This document shows positions 1 through 8,695 of a stretch of 44,135 nucleotides of DNA, one piece after another; positions within the stretch are counted from its first letter, which is position 1; every line of letters starts with the position of its first letter. Source of the stretch: CANNBR01 sp964592275 (GTDB lineage: Bacteria > Babelota > Babeliae > Babelales > CAIQNR01); contig CAZQDJ010000007.1 of assembly GCA_964592275.1 (NCBI GenBank), forward strand, positions 1 to 44,135, written 5' to 3'. The position numbers and the translations under genes are program-made. A model generated the notes under the pieces. The model saw nothing but the letters and a program-made list of their open reading frames with translations. It did not search any database and was not told the origin of the DNA.

Positions 1-308
1 TTTTTGATTGTATAGAGATGGATAATCGATACTAGATAGCATTTGAACTATGAGGACTTTGTCTTGTTACGTCTGGATCCCCGTACCGTTCACTCAGTCT
101 AACGAAACATTTTATGTTTCGCCGCGACTTCGTTCTCTGGGGATGACAGTAAAAAAACAAACTTAAAAGATGGATTGATTTAATTTTCGGATAAGCTCTA
201 AGAAGGATTTAGTATTTTTTTAAAAGAAATTTCTGTTATCCGTGCCATGTGATTTTACAAAAGAAAGCGTTGGAGGGATTGCCACGCAAGCTCGCAATGA
301 CATGAATC
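1..308. other. Intergenic region with dispersed-repeat fragments, no gene
   Basis: No convincing coding sequence is visible. The stretch holds a repeat copy (75-201, listed separately). Near 276-301 there is a short sequence ending in GCAAGCTCGCAATGACA, a type of dispersed palindromic-repeat arm seen in many bacteria. A similar arm, AGCAAGTTCGCAATGACAG, lies near 33948-33966. The mutL stop lies immediately to the right, so this DNA is downstream of mutL on the minus strand. No clear mutL terminator hairpin with a T-run is seen. Confidence 0.6.
75..201. repeat. Dispersed inverted-repeat element, copy 1 (left end degenerate)
   Basis: GGATCCCCGTACC and GGGGATGAC bracket a core with the hairpin CGAAACA-tttta-TGTTTCG. 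The core is nearly the same as one at 18809-18882. The right end ATTTTCGGATAAGCTCTAA (183-201) matches the right terminus of the element copies at 18766-18934 and 19721-19790. A matching left terminus is not evident, so this copy is probably truncated or rearranged. Confidence 0.6.
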
Positions 309-2132
309 CTAAGTAATACGCTTAAACTTTTTTTCGATCTCATAGGTGCCTACTAACCATTGTGTCGGGCGCCCGTGAGGGCAAGAGAATCGGCGTTCTG
401 TTGTTTCTAGATCGCGCAATAACTGTTCCATTGCATCCATGGTTAAAACATCGCCCGCTTTAACAGCTGCTTTGCAAGCAAGTTGAGCTCTCATTTTTTC
501 CGTCAGCAGTTTAAAAAAGTCTGCCGCTGGTTGAGAATCATTTTCTTTGATCCATCCAACTAATTCTTGAATGAGTTCTTGTAAAGGAATTTGCTTTGCA
601 TACACAGGAACGGCGGTAACACGTAATTGTTCTTCACCGAACTGTTCGCAAATGATGCCCTGTTTTTGAAGTAATGAACTGTAAGGCATAAGAAGAGTAA
701 GATCTGCTGGAGAAAGGGTAATAATGAGTGGGAATAAAAGTTGTATTGTTTCTGTTTTTCCAAAATTTTTCTCAAACCGTTCATATAAAATGCGTTCATG
801 TGCCGCATGTTGATCAATTACTAACATGCCATCTTTGTGTTCAAGGAGAAGATATGTTTTATGAAGTTGGCCAATAATACGATAACTTTTTTCTTCCACT
901 GTATTGAGATTTTCATCCGTAAATGGTTCATCAGGAATTGCCATTACTAGTTGAGGATGTATTTCTTCAAAAGGTAATTCGTTTGAGTATGTATTTTTTG
1001 AAAATGATTGAGCTGGAAAATTGTAGGATTGCGGCGTAATCGATCTTTCAAAAAATGGGTTAAGCGGAGGATTGTTTTTATTAAAAAATGGTTCAGAAAC
1101 ATACTGAGGATTTGCTTTATGCACTGGCGTAAGCCTCTGTGACGTATAGTGTTCAAGTGTTGTTGTAATAGCTTTAGTAACTGCTTGTTCCACAATGTGT
1201 GGGTGCAAAAAAAGCACTTCTTCTTTTTTAGGATGAATATTGACATCAACGGTTAAAGGATCAACCTCCAAATGAATAACAGCAAGAGGATATTTATTTG
1301 CAGGAAGTACGTTACAAAAGCCTTTTATCACAGCTCGCGCAAGTTGGTAATTTTTTACCAATCGTTTATTTACAAAAAAATATAAACCCCCGCGATCATA
1401 GCGGCTGTAGTGTGGGTTTGTTGTCACTCCTGTTACTAGAATGCCCTTATCCTGCTCAGGACTAAGTTCAAGTGTCGATGAAAAAACAGAAGGGTCAAAA
1501 AGCTGGCCAACACGATCGTGTACTGTTGCAACAGGAGGGCAATTATACACTTTGGCGTTGTCATGCAGAAGGACAAAATGGAGTGATGGATAGGTTAAGC
1601 AAAAGGCTTTAAAAAGCGTTACAATTTGATTCCATTCAGTGGCTGTTGTTTTTAAAAATTTTTTGCGTGCAGGAATATTATAAAACAGATCATCAACTAT
1701 AAAAGTAGTGCCAACAGCTGCAGAAACTGGTTTTTGTGAAAGGATTTTGCCTTCTTGAATAGTAAGTTGAAGCCCTTCAACCTTTCCTTGTTGCTTGGTG
1801 GTCAAGGTAACTTTTGCTACTCCGCAAACACTGGCAAGCGCTTCACCTCGAAAACCAAAGGTGGAAACAGTCGGTAGATCATTGAAAGCGAAAAGCTTGC
1901 TGGTTGCATGGCGTTCAAAACAAAGATGAGCATCTTCTTCCGACATTCCTGTTCCGTTATCGGTAATGCGAATATGCGTTTTTCCGCCATTGATTACCGA
2001 AAGTTCGATATGGGTTGCATGAGCATCAATACTGTTTTCAACTAACTCTTTGATGATATTGGCAGGGCGCTCAACAACCTCTCCCGCTGCAACTTTTTGT
2101 GCATCTTCAGGAGACAAAAAGCGAATAGACAC
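309..2132 (-). CDS. mutL: DNA mismatch repair protein MutL
   Basis: MutL couples mismatch recognition by MutS to strand incision. The N-terminal GHKL ATPase is clear: the AAGEVVERP and ELVENSIDA box near residues 15-38, then DNGTGM and GFRGEALAS. The C-terminal dimerisation domain carries DQHAAHERILYE near residue 440, which fits the DQHA-x2-E-x4-E metal-binding endonuclease motif. CPHGRPT lies near the C-terminus. MutL is therefore probably itself the nicking enzyme, as in bacteria without MutH. The 607-residue length is normal. The start is GTG at 2132, with AAGG about 8 nt upstream. An exported-protein gene lies 27 nt upstream on the same strand, so co-transcription is possible. No mutS is present here. 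Confidence 0.96.
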   Translation of the reverse strand: MSIRFLSPEDAQKVAAGEVVERPANIIKELVENSIDAHATHIELSVINGGKTHIRITDNGTGMSEEDAHLCFERHATSKLFAFNDLPTVSTFGFRGEALASVCGVAKVTLTTKQQGKVEGLQLTIQEGKILSQKPVSAAVGTTFIVDDLFYNIPARKKFLKTTATEWNQIVTLFKAFCLTYPSLHFVLLHDNAKVYNCPPVATVHDRVGQLFDPSVFSSTLELSPEQDKGILVTGVTTNPHYSRYDRGGLYFFVNKRLVKNYQLARAVIKGFCNVLPANKYPLAVIHLEVDPLTVDVNIHPKKEEVLFLHPHIVEQAVTKAITTTLEHYTSQRLTPVHKANPQYVSEPFFNKNNPPLNPFFERSITPQSYNFPAQSFSKNTYSNELPFEEIHPQLVMAIPDEPFTDENLNTVEEKSYRIIGQLHKTYLLLEHKDGMLVIDQHAAHERILYERFEKNFGKTETIQLLFPLIITLSPADLTLLMPYSSLLQKQGIICEQFGEEQLRVTAVPVYAKQIPLQELIQELVGWIKENDSQPAADFFKLLTEKMRAQLACKAAVKAGDVLTMDAMEQLLRDLETTERRFSCPHGRPTQWLVGTYEIEKKFKRIT

Positions 2133-2159
2133 GGAATAACCTTAAGGGACTTTTTTCCA

Positions 2160-2792
2160 TTAACGCGAGATGGGCATTCTATCATCTATTGGCATGGTCA
2201 TTTTTTTTATACAAAAATCAAAAAGTTCTTTGACATGAGCATTGCTTTTATCGCGATAATAAGCGTCTATAAAAGAAGCGATTGTTTTTGCGTCTGCTGG
2301 ATCCTTTTTAGATTCCTGAAGTAAGGTATTAAAAGCAGAAACCTTCTCACCACGTTTTTCCAGTATATGAGCACAGAAGTCTTGCGCAAAAATTTGCAAA
2401 GAAATACCTTCTAAGCAACTCTCATTAAGAGCCTTTGTATAAGAACTTATAAGCAAATCATGGCGTTTAGCTTTAAAAAATTTTAACGCATTAATAACGC
2501 CAGAATTAAAGCTAATTACAGCATCATTAGTGTTTCTATTTTCAAGAGGATTAAGTGACGCTCGAGCACCTTTTGGATTCTCAATACCAAAAAACAAGGC
2601 ATTGATCTTCACTAAATCAAGAGCATCATTAAGTCTTATTGATTGCGATGAGTTGCCAAGATATTCTTGCGGCATTATTGGATTTTTTAATTGTGCTACT
2701 AAATCAGCTGAGCTTAAAGGACAGTCATCAGAACAAGCTGATTTAACCGAAACAGTCACTAACAGTAAACTCATAAAAAGCATTTTTTTCAT
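2160..2792 (-). CDS. Exported hypothetical protein, 210 residues
   Basis: I do not recognise the family. Residues 1-20 are a typical Sec signal peptide: a Lys start, a hydrophobic core and VKSAC near the cleavage region. Cys20 lacks a canonical lipobox because Lys lies at -3, so a lipoprotein is less likely. The mature part is predicted mostly helical, with several Cys residues and an acidic DSDDC-like start. The start at 2792 has AGGAAAA upstream. It lies 27 nt before mutL on the same strand, but shared function is unlikely. It is one of many small exported proteins in this window. Confidence 0.72.
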   Translation of the reverse strand: MKKMLFMSLLLVTVSVKSACSDDCPLSSADLVAQLKNPIMPQEYLGNSSQSIRLNDALDLVKINALFFGIENPKGARASLNPLENRNTNDAVISFNSGVINALKFFKAKRHDLLISSYTKALNESCLEGISLQIFAQDFCAHILEKRGEKVSAFNTLLQESKKDPADAKTIASFIDAYYRDKSNAHVKELFDFCIKKMTMPIDDRMPISR

Positions 2793-2862
2793 AGTTTTTC
2801 CTAGCTTTTACAAACACACAGTTTATACTTTTCGCTCCCCTTATTTACTTAGAAAGTATACC

Positions 2863-3483
2863 ATGAAACAAAAAGTCGGCAACAGGAAACCTCTGCCCAT
2901 TAGCAAATTCAATGAATCTATCCTTGTTGTAAAAAAAAATAAGCTCTTTCCTGAAGGTTCTTGGACTGGCATTAAACAGGTTGCCTTTGAGGATTACTTA
3001 AAGCTGATTCAAGACCACCAAGAATTTATGTCGCGAGGGCTTGCTGAGGAAGACACAGCTTATAAACAAATTATCCCGTACCTTATTTTTCGGCATGATG
3101 ATCTTTATTTTTTAATGCAACGCAAAGGTTCATCTTCTGAACAACGCCTTGCAAGCAAATATTCACTTGGTATTGGTGGCCACCTTCGCGAAGAAGACAT
3201 GAAAGGTTCAAGTATCATCGAGTGGGCGCAACGAGAATTTGACGAGGAAATCAACTACACTGGTTCTGTAACCATAACGCCGCTTGGTATTTTAAACTCA
3301 GAAGAAACTCCTGTTGATCAAGTACACGCCGGTTTTGTGTTTCTTTTAGAAGGAGATTCAGCAGATATCAGCATTCGTTCAGAGCTTCAAAGTGGAGAAC
3401 TTGTTCCTCTTTCTGTATGCAAAGAAAAAGACCTTGAAAGCTGGAGTAGATTTGTTGTTGAACACTTGGAACAAATAAAATAA
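2863..3483 (+). CDS. Nudix-fold hydrolase (COG4112-like predicted phosphoesterase)
   Basis: The protein has about 206 residues when started at ATG 2863. An upstream extension in the same frame would run back through the divergent exported-protein gene and is not believable as protein. A Nudix-like segment contains GIGGHLREED followed after about 10 residues by REFDEE, matching the REUxEE core of the Nudix box, although the spacing from the first Gly is longer than the classical GX5E. The N-terminal segment SILVVKKNKLFPEGSW and the general layout resemble the MutT-like COG4112 family. Substrate is unknown, probably a nucleoside diphosphate derivative. It is divergent from the 210-residue exported protein, sharing a 70-bp promoter region. 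Confidence 0.8.
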   Translation: MKQKVGNRKPLPISKFNESILVVKKNKLFPEGSWTGIKQVAFEDYLKLIQDHQEFMSRGLAEEDTAYKQIIPYLIFRHDDLYFLMQRKGSSSEQRLASKYSLGIGGHLREEDMKGSSIIEWAQREFDEEINYTGSVTITPLGILNSEETPVDQVHAGFVFLLEGDSADISIRSELQSGELVPLSVCKEKDLESWSRFVVEHLEQIK

Positions 3484-3631
3484 GTATCATAAACAACTTC
3501 TCTTTCTTCCTTGCGTTTTCACTCTCCTGTTGCGTAAAATAAAAACAATATTTTTAAAAAAATGGTCAGTAAAATACTATGGCATTTACTACAAAAGCAA
3601 AAATTGAGTGACAACATAAAAAGGAACATTC

Positions 3632-4339
3632 ATGATTTATTTATGGGATATTCGCGGACTTGCGCACAAAATTAGGCACGGAAAATTAAGTCCAAAAGAA
3701 GTTGCTCTTTATTGTTTTTTAAGTCCGTTTTTGAGTATATCAAGCGGCATATTTTTTGGGTTTTTACTTTTTAGTCACCAGGTTGTTGAATATTCATTTA
3801 GGGGTTGGTTAGGAGAAAGCCATCCGTATACCCATTTTTATAATATCTGGTCAATGAGCATGAGCGTTCTTACTGTTATCATAAGTTTTAGTGGCATCTA
3901 TTTATGCTATCGAGCAAATAAGCAAGGTGATGGTAAAAATTTTTGGAGACGAATGGCGTGTCTTAGTTTTCCCATTAATTTCCATATTATTATCTATACG
4001 TTAGCCTGCTTAAGTCTTGCTGGAATTGTTTTTTATTTTGCACTCCAAAGTACACTTGCTAGTTTTCAAGCGAGCATCTGGCCTTCTGAAACACAAACTA
4101 TTTCTAAAACAGGAGAAGTTGTTGCGCAAAGTATTGGTTGGTTTGCGCGATCAATGGCCTTTGTAAAACTTCCTTTGGCACCACTTAAATTAGCCCCTTT
4201 GTTTGACGATATCCGCAGCATGATCATGCTTGGATACCCAGTTCTTTCTTTTGTTCCACCCTTACTTTCTCTTTCTCACTACTTAATTGTGCGACGCATG
4301 ATCAAAAAAGTGGCTCGACTTTCTGAAAAAAGAAAATAA
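3632..4339 (+). CDS. Integral membrane protein of unknown function, 235 residues
   Basis: I do not recognise the family. Four or five hydrophobic segments are visible, near residues 28-50, 72-95, 115-138 and 196-218. Positively charged flanks such as KIRHGKLSPKEVALY precede the first, and RRMIKKVARLSEKRK forms the C-terminus. It lies between the Nudix gene and a bidirectional terminator. AAGGAACATTC before ATG 3632 provides a ribosome binding site. No conserved catalytic motif was seen. A structural or transport-accessory role in the inner membrane is possible, but nothing in the sequence decides it. Confidence 0.72.
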   Translation: MIYLWDIRGLAHKIRHGKLSPKEVALYCFLSPFLSISSGIFFGFLLFSHQVVEYSFRGWLGESHPYTHFYNIWSMSMSVLTVIISFSGIYLCYRANKQGDGKNFWRRMACLSFPINFHIIIYTLACLSLAGIVFYFALQSTLASFQASIWPSETQTISKTGEVVAQSIGWFARSMAFVKLPLAPLKLAPLFDDIRSMIMLGYPVLSFVPPLLSLSHYLIVRRMIKKVARLSEKRK

Positions 4340-4365
4340 AGAAGAACGAAATGCGCCAAGCGTTT

Positions 4366-4410
4366 AAAATAAAAAAATCTCTTACGAACTTGTAAGAGAC
4401 TTTTTTATTT
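4366..4410. terminator. Bidirectional intrinsic terminator
   Basis: TCTCTTAC (4378-4385) pairs with GTAAGAGA (4392-4399) around a 6-nt loop. An A-rich tract lies on the left and a T-rich tract on the right, so it can terminate both the membrane-protein gene (+) and the converging 173-residue exported protein gene (-). Confidence 0.85.
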
Positions 4411-4425
4411 TAAGCAGAAGCTATT

Positions 4426-4947
4426 TTAAAGATCTGTATGACCATTCGTTAGTCTTTTATACTCAGGATCATTTTTTTCTGCGCATTTTAAAGCTTCAAA
4501 AAACTCTTCATTATTATTCTCTAGGTAGGCATAAAGGGTTCGGGAAAAAGCCTTATATAATTCTTTATTTTCGTTTACAAATCTAGGAGTTCCATTCGAA
4601 AGAGTAAGCTGATCTTTAGAAAAACCTTTGCAACATAAATTAAATAACTTACCATATGCATGAGGAAACAGCTTTTTAAGGTTATCTAAAACTTGTTTGC
4701 CCATATAAGTTCCTAATCCTGCTTTAAATAATTTACTATCAAATAGATCATCTTCTAAAGCATGCAAAGAACAGTTTATTACAAAAAGCTGTTTACTTTC
4801 TTTTAATGCTCCTCCAAGAACGCCATATTGTCTTATGGTAGCTTTTGATTTATCAGAAATGTGAACTAAAGACTCTTCAGCTGCAGCTGCTTTAATAGAG
4901 CCAAATCCTGCAACGAGAAGTATCAGTATTTTAGACTTTAAATTCAT
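4426..4947 (-). CDS. Exported hypothetical protein, 173 residues
   Basis: No family recognised. A clear signal peptide covers residues 1-23, with a hydrophobic core and AAAAEE at the likely cleavage site. The mature protein is predicted helical and basic/acidic mixed, with four Cys residues. The start at 4947 has GGAG seven bases upstream. The gene converges on the membrane-protein gene and is monocistronic as far as can be seen. The 280-bp gap to rpsA on its other side probably holds two divergent promoters. Confidence 0.72.
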   Translation of the reverse strand: MNLKSKILILLVAGFGSIKAAAAEESLVHISDKSKATIRQYGVLGGALKESKQLFVINCSLHALEDDLFDSKLFKAGLGTYMGKQVLDNLKKLFPHAYGKLFNLCCKGFSKDQLTLSNGTPRFVNENKELYKAFSRTLYAYLENNNEEFFEALKCAEKNDPEYKRLTNGHTDL

Positions 4948-5227
4948 ATAATTACTCCAAAATTATTTAATAAAAAAATAGTTACATTTTTTAGTGTATA
5001 GATTATCTAAAGAAATACAAATTGAGTTTTTAAGATTAAAAACAGCTTTGCCATCTCAAATAAGCTTATAGTTTTCCAATAGACCTAACACCATTAAGAA
5101 TGGGCTCTGAGTTGCCTAATCAAAGCAATCATGGTAATTTTGATTCATTGTTATTTTTTCACAAACCCCTAACCCCGCCTTTTCAGTTCTTGAAATAACG
5201 GGTTATTATTCTCCCCAGGAGTTATTA

Positions 5228-7024
5228 ATGTCCAAAGAGATCATACGTCCCAGCCAGTTTGGGAAAGTTGACGTGGTTGAGCTTGAAGAGCTTGACGCAG
5301 CCTTTAATCCCGAACAGTTAGAAGAGCTTTCTAATTTGTTCGAAGGTTTTTTCGCGGTTAATAAGCCAGGAAAAATCGTTGAAGGAAAAGTTATTGAAGT
5401 TAACAACGATGGTATTCGTGTTGACATTGGATACAAATCAGAAAGTTTGATTCCTCGTTACGAATTTTCTTCTTTTGAGCTTAAAAAATATCAAGTTGGC
5501 GATCAAATCGAAGTAATTCTCGATCAGCTTGAAAGCCCAGAAGGGGAACTCGTCCTTTCTTATGAAAAAGCAAAAGCTTTGAAAGCTTGGGATACTATTC
5601 TTAAGTATTTCGAAAGAGGCGAAGCTATCGAAGGTATCGTTACTCATAAAGTTAAGGGTGGCTTATCTGTTGATATCGGTATCCCTGCATTCTTGCCAGG
5701 ATCCCAAGTTGATATACAACGTGTTACCAACTTTGATCAGTACGTAAACACTACGATTACTGCAAATATTATTAAGATTAATAAAAAACGTGGAAATGTT
5801 ATCATTTCTCGTCGTAAATTCCTTGGCGACCAACGCACTGAAGTACGTAAAAAAGTACTTGATACGGTGACTGAAGGTCAAATCATCCAAGGTCAAGTTA
5901 AGAACATTACCAATTATGGTGTGTTTATTGACATAGGTGGCGTTGACGGTCTTTTACATATCACTGATATGACATGGGGCAGAATTTCTCACCCAAGTGA
6001 AATTGTAAAAATTGGCGATAATATCAATGTTAAAGTTCTTTCATTTGACAAAGACAATGAAAAAATCTCTCTTGGTATGAAGCAACTTTCTGACAATCCA
6101 TGGGAATCTATGGAAAAATCAATTGTTCCTGGCAGCCGTGTAAAAGGCAAAATTTCTAACATCACGGAATATGGACTTTTTGTTGAAGTTGAAAAAGGTG
6201 TTGAAGGTCTTATTCATATCTCTGAAATTTCATGGGTTGACCGTATAACTGATCTTAAGCGTCATTTCAAAGTTGGCGATGAAATTGAAGCATTGGTAAT
6301 TTCTTTGGATAAAGAAAACCGCCGTATGTCTTTAAGTATCAAACAACTTGAAAAAAATCCTTGGGAAACAGTTGCTGCTGAATTCAAACCAGGCGAAAAA
6401 ATCAAAGGTACGATTAGTAACATTACTGACTTTGGTGTGTTTGTTCTTCTTAAACCAGGTATTGATGGCTTAGTACACGTGTCAGATCTTTCATGGACTG
6501 AACACATTGAACACCCAGGTGATATGTTCAAACGTGGTGAAGAAATCGAAGCTGTTGTTCTTTCTGTTGACACTGAAAACAAAAAGATTTCTCTTGGGAT
6601 TAAGCAATTAGCTCAAAACCCATGGGAAAATATCGATGCTACTTATAAAGTGGGCGATATCATTAACGGTAACATTTCACGCATTACCAACTTTGGTCTT
6701 TTTGTGAAACTTGAAAGCGGTATTGAAGGTCTCGTACATATTTCAGAACTTACTGATCTGAAAAAAGATGATGCGAAGATTGAAGACCTCTTTAAAGTTG
6801 GCGAAAAAAGAGAATTCCGTGTTATTAAGGTCAGCAAAGACGAGCATAAGCTTGGCTTAACAACACGTCTCACCGCTGAACTTCCAAAAGAAAAAGAAGA
6901 AAAAAGACAAGCGCGTCCTGCTCGAGAAGAAGCTGTTGAACAAGCTCCAGTTGCAAAATCAAAGAGCGCGTTCCAGTTAGAACTTGAAAAAGCATCTGCT
7001 CGTCAAAAGAAAGATAAGGAATAA
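5228..7024 (+). CDS. rpsA: 30S ribosomal protein S1
   Basis: S1 binds mRNA on the 30S subunit and helps load structured or leader-poor messages. Six S1/OB repeats are visible, roughly at residues 45-107, 125-190, 210-280, 297-365, 382-452 and 470-540. The last four are very alike, with repeated NITxxGxFV, GLxHISxxxW and ISLGxKQLxxNPWE blocks. The 598-residue size matches bacterial S1. A basic and Ala-rich tail follows. AGGAG lies about 7 nt before ATG 5228, a strong Shine-Dalgarno, unlike the well-known weak rpsA site of enteric bacteria. A small hairpin, TAACCC (5170-5175) with GGGTTA (5200-5205), sits in the leader. ndk follows after 2 nt, so both are probably one operon. Confidence 0.96.
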   Translation: MSKEIIRPSQFGKVDVVELEELDAAFNPEQLEELSNLFEGFFAVNKPGKIVEGKVIEVNNDGIRVDIGYKSESLIPRYEFSSFELKKYQVGDQIEVILDQLESPEGELVLSYEKAKALKAWDTILKYFERGEAIEGIVTHKVKGGLSVDIGIPAFLPGSQVDIQRVTNFDQYVNTTITANIIKINKKRGNVIISRRKFLGDQRTEVRKKVLDTVTEGQIIQGQVKNITNYGVFIDIGGVDGLLHITDMTWGRISHPSEIVKIGDNINVKVLSFDKDNEKISLGMKQLSDNPWESMEKSIVPGSRVKGKISNITEYGLFVEVEKGVEGLIHISEISWVDRITDLKRHFKVGDEIEALVISLDKENRRMSLSIKQLEKNPWETVAAEFKPGEKIKGTISNITDFGVFVLLKPGIDGLVHVSDLSWTEHIEHPGDMFKRGEEIEAVVLSVDTENKKISLGIKQLAQNPWENIDATYKVGDIINGNISRITNFGLFVKLESGIEGLVHISELTDLKKDDAKIEDLFKVGEKREFRVIKVSKDEHKLGLTTRLTAELPKEKEEKRQARPAREEAVEQAPVAKSKSAFQLELEKASARQKKDKE

Positions 7025-7026
7025 CT

Positions 7027-7452
7027 ATGACAGAAAGAACACTCGCTATTATTAAGCCTGATGTTATGAAAGCGCACCGTGCCTTCGAACTCATTGGCAT
7101 GATAACAGACCATGGTTTTAAAGTGGTACGTTGCAAACAAATGCACCTTACTGCTGATGAAGCTGAAGAATTTTACGCTGAACATAAGGGCCGTCCTTTT
7201 CTTCCAGAATTAGTTGCGTTCATGACTTCAGGTCCTGTTGTTGTTCTTGTTCTTGAAAAAGACAATGCAATTTTAGGATGGCGTGAATTAATGGGAGCAA
7301 CCGATCCAGCACAAGCTACAGAAGGAACCGTTCGTAAGCTTTTTGGTACCAACAAAGGTAGTAACGCTTCTCATGGTTCTGACTCTGCTGCTGCAGCTGC
7401 TCGTGAAATCGATTTCTTTTTCCCGATAACTTCATGTTGCTCAGGAAAATAA
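7027..7452 (+). CDS. ndk: Nucleoside diphosphate kinase
   Basis: Ndk balances nucleoside triphosphate pools by phosphate transfer through a phosphohistidine. The fold signature is intact: the start ERTLAIIKPDVMK with the nucleotide-contacting Lys, GGMITDHGF-like loop, MGATDPAQA, and the active-site segment NASHGSDS with His116. The 141-residue length is typical. It begins 2 nt after the rpsA stop, and the rpsA 3' end supplies AAGGAATAACT as ribosome binding site, so translation is likely coupled. The C-terminus FFFPITSCCSGK differs slightly from the usual ending but is not obviously defective. Confidence 0.96.
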   Translation: MTERTLAIIKPDVMKAHRAFELIGMITDHGFKVVRCKQMHLTADEAEEFYAEHKGRPFLPELVAFMTSGPVVVLVLEKDNAILGWRELMGATDPAQATEGTVRKLFGTNKGSNASHGSDSAAAAAREIDFFFPITSCCSGK

Positions 7453-7497
7453 AATCACAGCCATAATAAGAAATAATCATACATAAGGAGGAACTCA

Positions 7498-8397
7498 ATG
7501 AATTACGTTATTCGTATTTTATACTGTTCCTCCTTATTTTTTGGTCTTTTTTCTTCAGAAATAAAAACAGCAACTACCAAACCGCAGAATTCTCCGTACC
7601 TTTCATCTGAAATGGTTGAACATTGGATTCTTATTCACGGTACTTTTGCGCGAGTATTGCCTTGGTATAAGCAAGGCGGTTCTGGTTACGAAGCTCTTTC
7701 AAGAACACTCACTTCTCACAATAAAAATTTCGTTCTCCATCCATTTTCTTGGACAGGGTATAATAACCATCAAGCACGAACAAAGGCAGCGCAAGAATTA
7801 CAAGATCTTTTGCAACAGTTAAGCATAAACAAGTATCATACCATTCATATTATTGCTCATAGTCATGGTGGTACCGTTGCTCTTCTTGCCGCTCACATGC
7901 TTTCTGTTAAGGACCCTCTTATTCGTATTAATGAGATTTTTACTCTTGGCATGCCTGTTCATGCTCATTGGTATCCAAAAGCATGGGATGCTATTGATAC
8001 GGTTTATCACCTTTTTTCTTATGGAGATTTTATTCAGCCAGTGCTAACTATTTTTGAGAGAATGCTTCCTAATGAATCTAATATTTACAATCTTCCAGTA
8101 AAAAAAAATAATGAAGGTCTTTGGCACGAAACCTTGCGAAGCGCAGATGTTATAATGCAGTTGCCAACATTGCATACATTGCTTACTAAAAAAGAACAGT
8201 ATTGTTTGTGCCTTGATACTAAAAGTAAAGAAACACCTTTTTTTACCGTTGCTCCCTATACTGCAGCTGACAAAGAGAAAGATCTTGCTATTGATCATGC
8301 CTATATCAAGCAAATTCTTAACCTTTATGCAGAAACAAGAAAAATTAAAATAGTATCTCTAGACCCGAGCGGACACTTACCATCATCATCCACCTAA
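7498..8397 (+). CDS. Exported alpha/beta hydrolase (lipase-like)
   Basis: The protein has 299 residues. Residues 1-20 form a hydrophobic export signal. The oxyanion-hole region WILIHGTFAR (near 43-52) and the nucleophile elbow IIAHSHGGTVALL, with Ser122 in an AHSHGG context, mark the lipase-like alpha/beta hydrolase superfamily. A later LGMPVHAHWYPKAWD block and a His near the C-terminus (DPSGHLP) are plausible for Asp/His of the triad. AAGGAGG lies just before ATG 7498. The substrate is unknown; an exported lipase or esterase in a host-associated bacterium could act on host or envelope lipids. A 298-bp repeat-bearing gap separates it from murI. Confidence 0.8.
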   Translation: MNYVIRILYCSSLFFGLFSSEIKTATTKPQNSPYLSSEMVEHWILIHGTFARVLPWYKQGGSGYEALSRTLTSHNKNFVLHPFSWTGYNNHQARTKAAQELQDLLQQLSINKYHTIHIIAHSHGGTVALLAAHMLSVKDPLIRINEIFTLGMPVHAHWYPKAWDAIDTVYHLFSYGDFIQPVLTIFERMLPNESNIYNLPVKKNNEGLWHETLRSADVIMQLPTLHTLLTKKEQYCLCLDTKSKETPFFTVAPYTAADKEKDLAIDHAYIKQILNLYAETRKIKIVSLDPSGHLPSSST

Positions 8398-8417
8398 AAA
8401 TTGATATAGTCCTCTTA

Positions 8418-8631
8418 CTCGTCATCCTCAGCAAGACGAAAGCTGCGGTAGAGTACACGGTACTCTGCTAGGCGAAGCGAGCGTAAGGATCCAGAATAAT
8501 TGCGCAAAAATCATTTTTAAAATAAATTATAATGACTTTGATGGGGTTTTTCTCTGGATCCTTACGCTCGCTTCATCTGGTCGTCGTATTGCATGCGACG
8601 CTGCGATTTTCGCCTCGCTGAGGACGACGAG
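8418..8631. repeat. Inverted-repeat element B, short copy (about 214 bp)
   Basis: The outer ends CTCGTCATCCTCAGC (8418-8432) and GCTGAGGACGACGAG (8617-8631) are inverted repeats. Inner arms containing AAGCGAGCGTAAGGATCC and GGATCCTTACGCTCGCTT are also complementary. Each arm has its own small hairpin, for example AGAGTAC-acg-GTACTCT. The centre contains CAGAATAATTGC and AAATTATAATGAC, both shared with the 360-bp copy at 31997-32356. It is non-coding and fits a REP/BIME-type or MITE-type dispersed element. Confidence 0.82.
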
Positions 8632-8695
8632 TGGGAGCCGGCCTGGAATAGAAAACAGTTTTAAATTTCAAAAAAATAGAAGAAGAAAATCCTGA

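Noticed and set aside
2530..2862. A long N-terminal extension of the Nudix protein
   Set aside because: It overlaps the oppositely oriented exported-protein gene and lacks a ribosome binding site. ATG 2863 gives the family-like protein.
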